64,000 nt of DNA from Sphingomonas sp. CCH21-G11 (GTDB lineage: Bacteria > Pseudomonadota > Alphaproteobacteria > Sphingomonadales > Sphingomonadaceae): assembly GCF_001555965.1 (NCBI RefSeq), contig NZ_LSHX01000032.1:1-64000 (forward strand), given 5' to 3'. The translations under genes and the position numbers were made by a program. The notes below the pieces were generated by a model. It ran no database searches. It saw nothing but the letters and a program-made list of their open reading frames with translations, and was not told where the DNA came from. Of this stretch, positions 63,991-64,000 are shown piece after piece. The number at the start of each line of letters is the position of its first letter. Position 1 is the stretch's first letter.

Positions 63991-64000
63991 CGGGTCGGTC

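Overview
The window reads as a chromosomal segment of a high-GC alphaproteobacterium, most likely Sphingomonadaceae (Sphingomonas or a close relative). Support comes from the gene orders SRP RNA-dnaX-ybaB and rluD-rpoH, a ChpT-type phosphotransferase, sequences resembling EcfG-type stress promoters, NodT/RND efflux genes, and many short inverted repeats of the kind seen in sphingomonads. Genes are tightly packed, with many 1-20 nt stop/start overlaps. No rRNA, CRISPR array, insertion sequence or prophage was seen. One tRNA (Thr, TGT) and one SRP RNA are present. Family assignments are from reading motifs, not from searches.

Layout. 1-1016: repeats around an AT-rich islet with a small Cys-rich secreted protein. 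1017-3600: polyamine genes (ornithine decarboxylase, then a deoxyhypusine-synthase homologue) with a structured leader. 3621-6919: threonine/serine dehydratase-like enzyme, membrane proteins, an FNR-type regulator, an alpha/beta hydrolase. 7025-10427: two cysteine desulfurases, a [2Fe-2S] ferredoxin and a Tat-signal class A beta-lactamase. 10479-12885: SRP RNA, dnaX, ybaB. 12988-15225: VOC-WYL pair, a stress-type membrane protein, an AT-rich lipoprotein-like gene. 15298-18007: rluD-rpoH-mtgA. 18019-24374: JAMM peptidase, chpT, cheA-cheW-cheY-cheB-cheR. 24385-31157: lipoprotein and a tripartite RND efflux operon. 31245-32805: nuclease toxin/immunity pair beside tRNA-Thr. 32825-36712: four-gene run ending with rarA. 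36878-40214: small membrane protein/XRE pair, a secreted DUF5694-like protein, glycosyltransferase, HVA1-like protein. 40477-45014: radA-cvpA-scaffold-antiporter-DUF423. 45276-48172: LysR and TonB-dependent receptor. 48325-53979: shikimate genes aroK-aroB with a zinc-ribbon protein, then a membrane peptide, a secreted repeat protein, xerD, accA. 54165-57422: two Flp pilins, mutT, priA. 57483-63990: diguanylate cyclase, transaldolase, xerC, gshB-dedA, sufE.

How the genes fit together. The polyamine pair suggests ornithine to putrescine to homospermidine. Sulfur handling is spread over the cysteine desulfurases, ferredoxin, an IscU-like protein lacking one ligand, and SufE. The chemotaxis block holds a full excitation/adaptation core but no receptor. 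Most of the rest is housekeeping: replication, repair, recombination, cell wall, fatty-acid and aromatic biosynthesis. The clearest accessory pieces are the toxin/immunity pair, the two AT-rich islets and the LysR/TonB-receptor unit.
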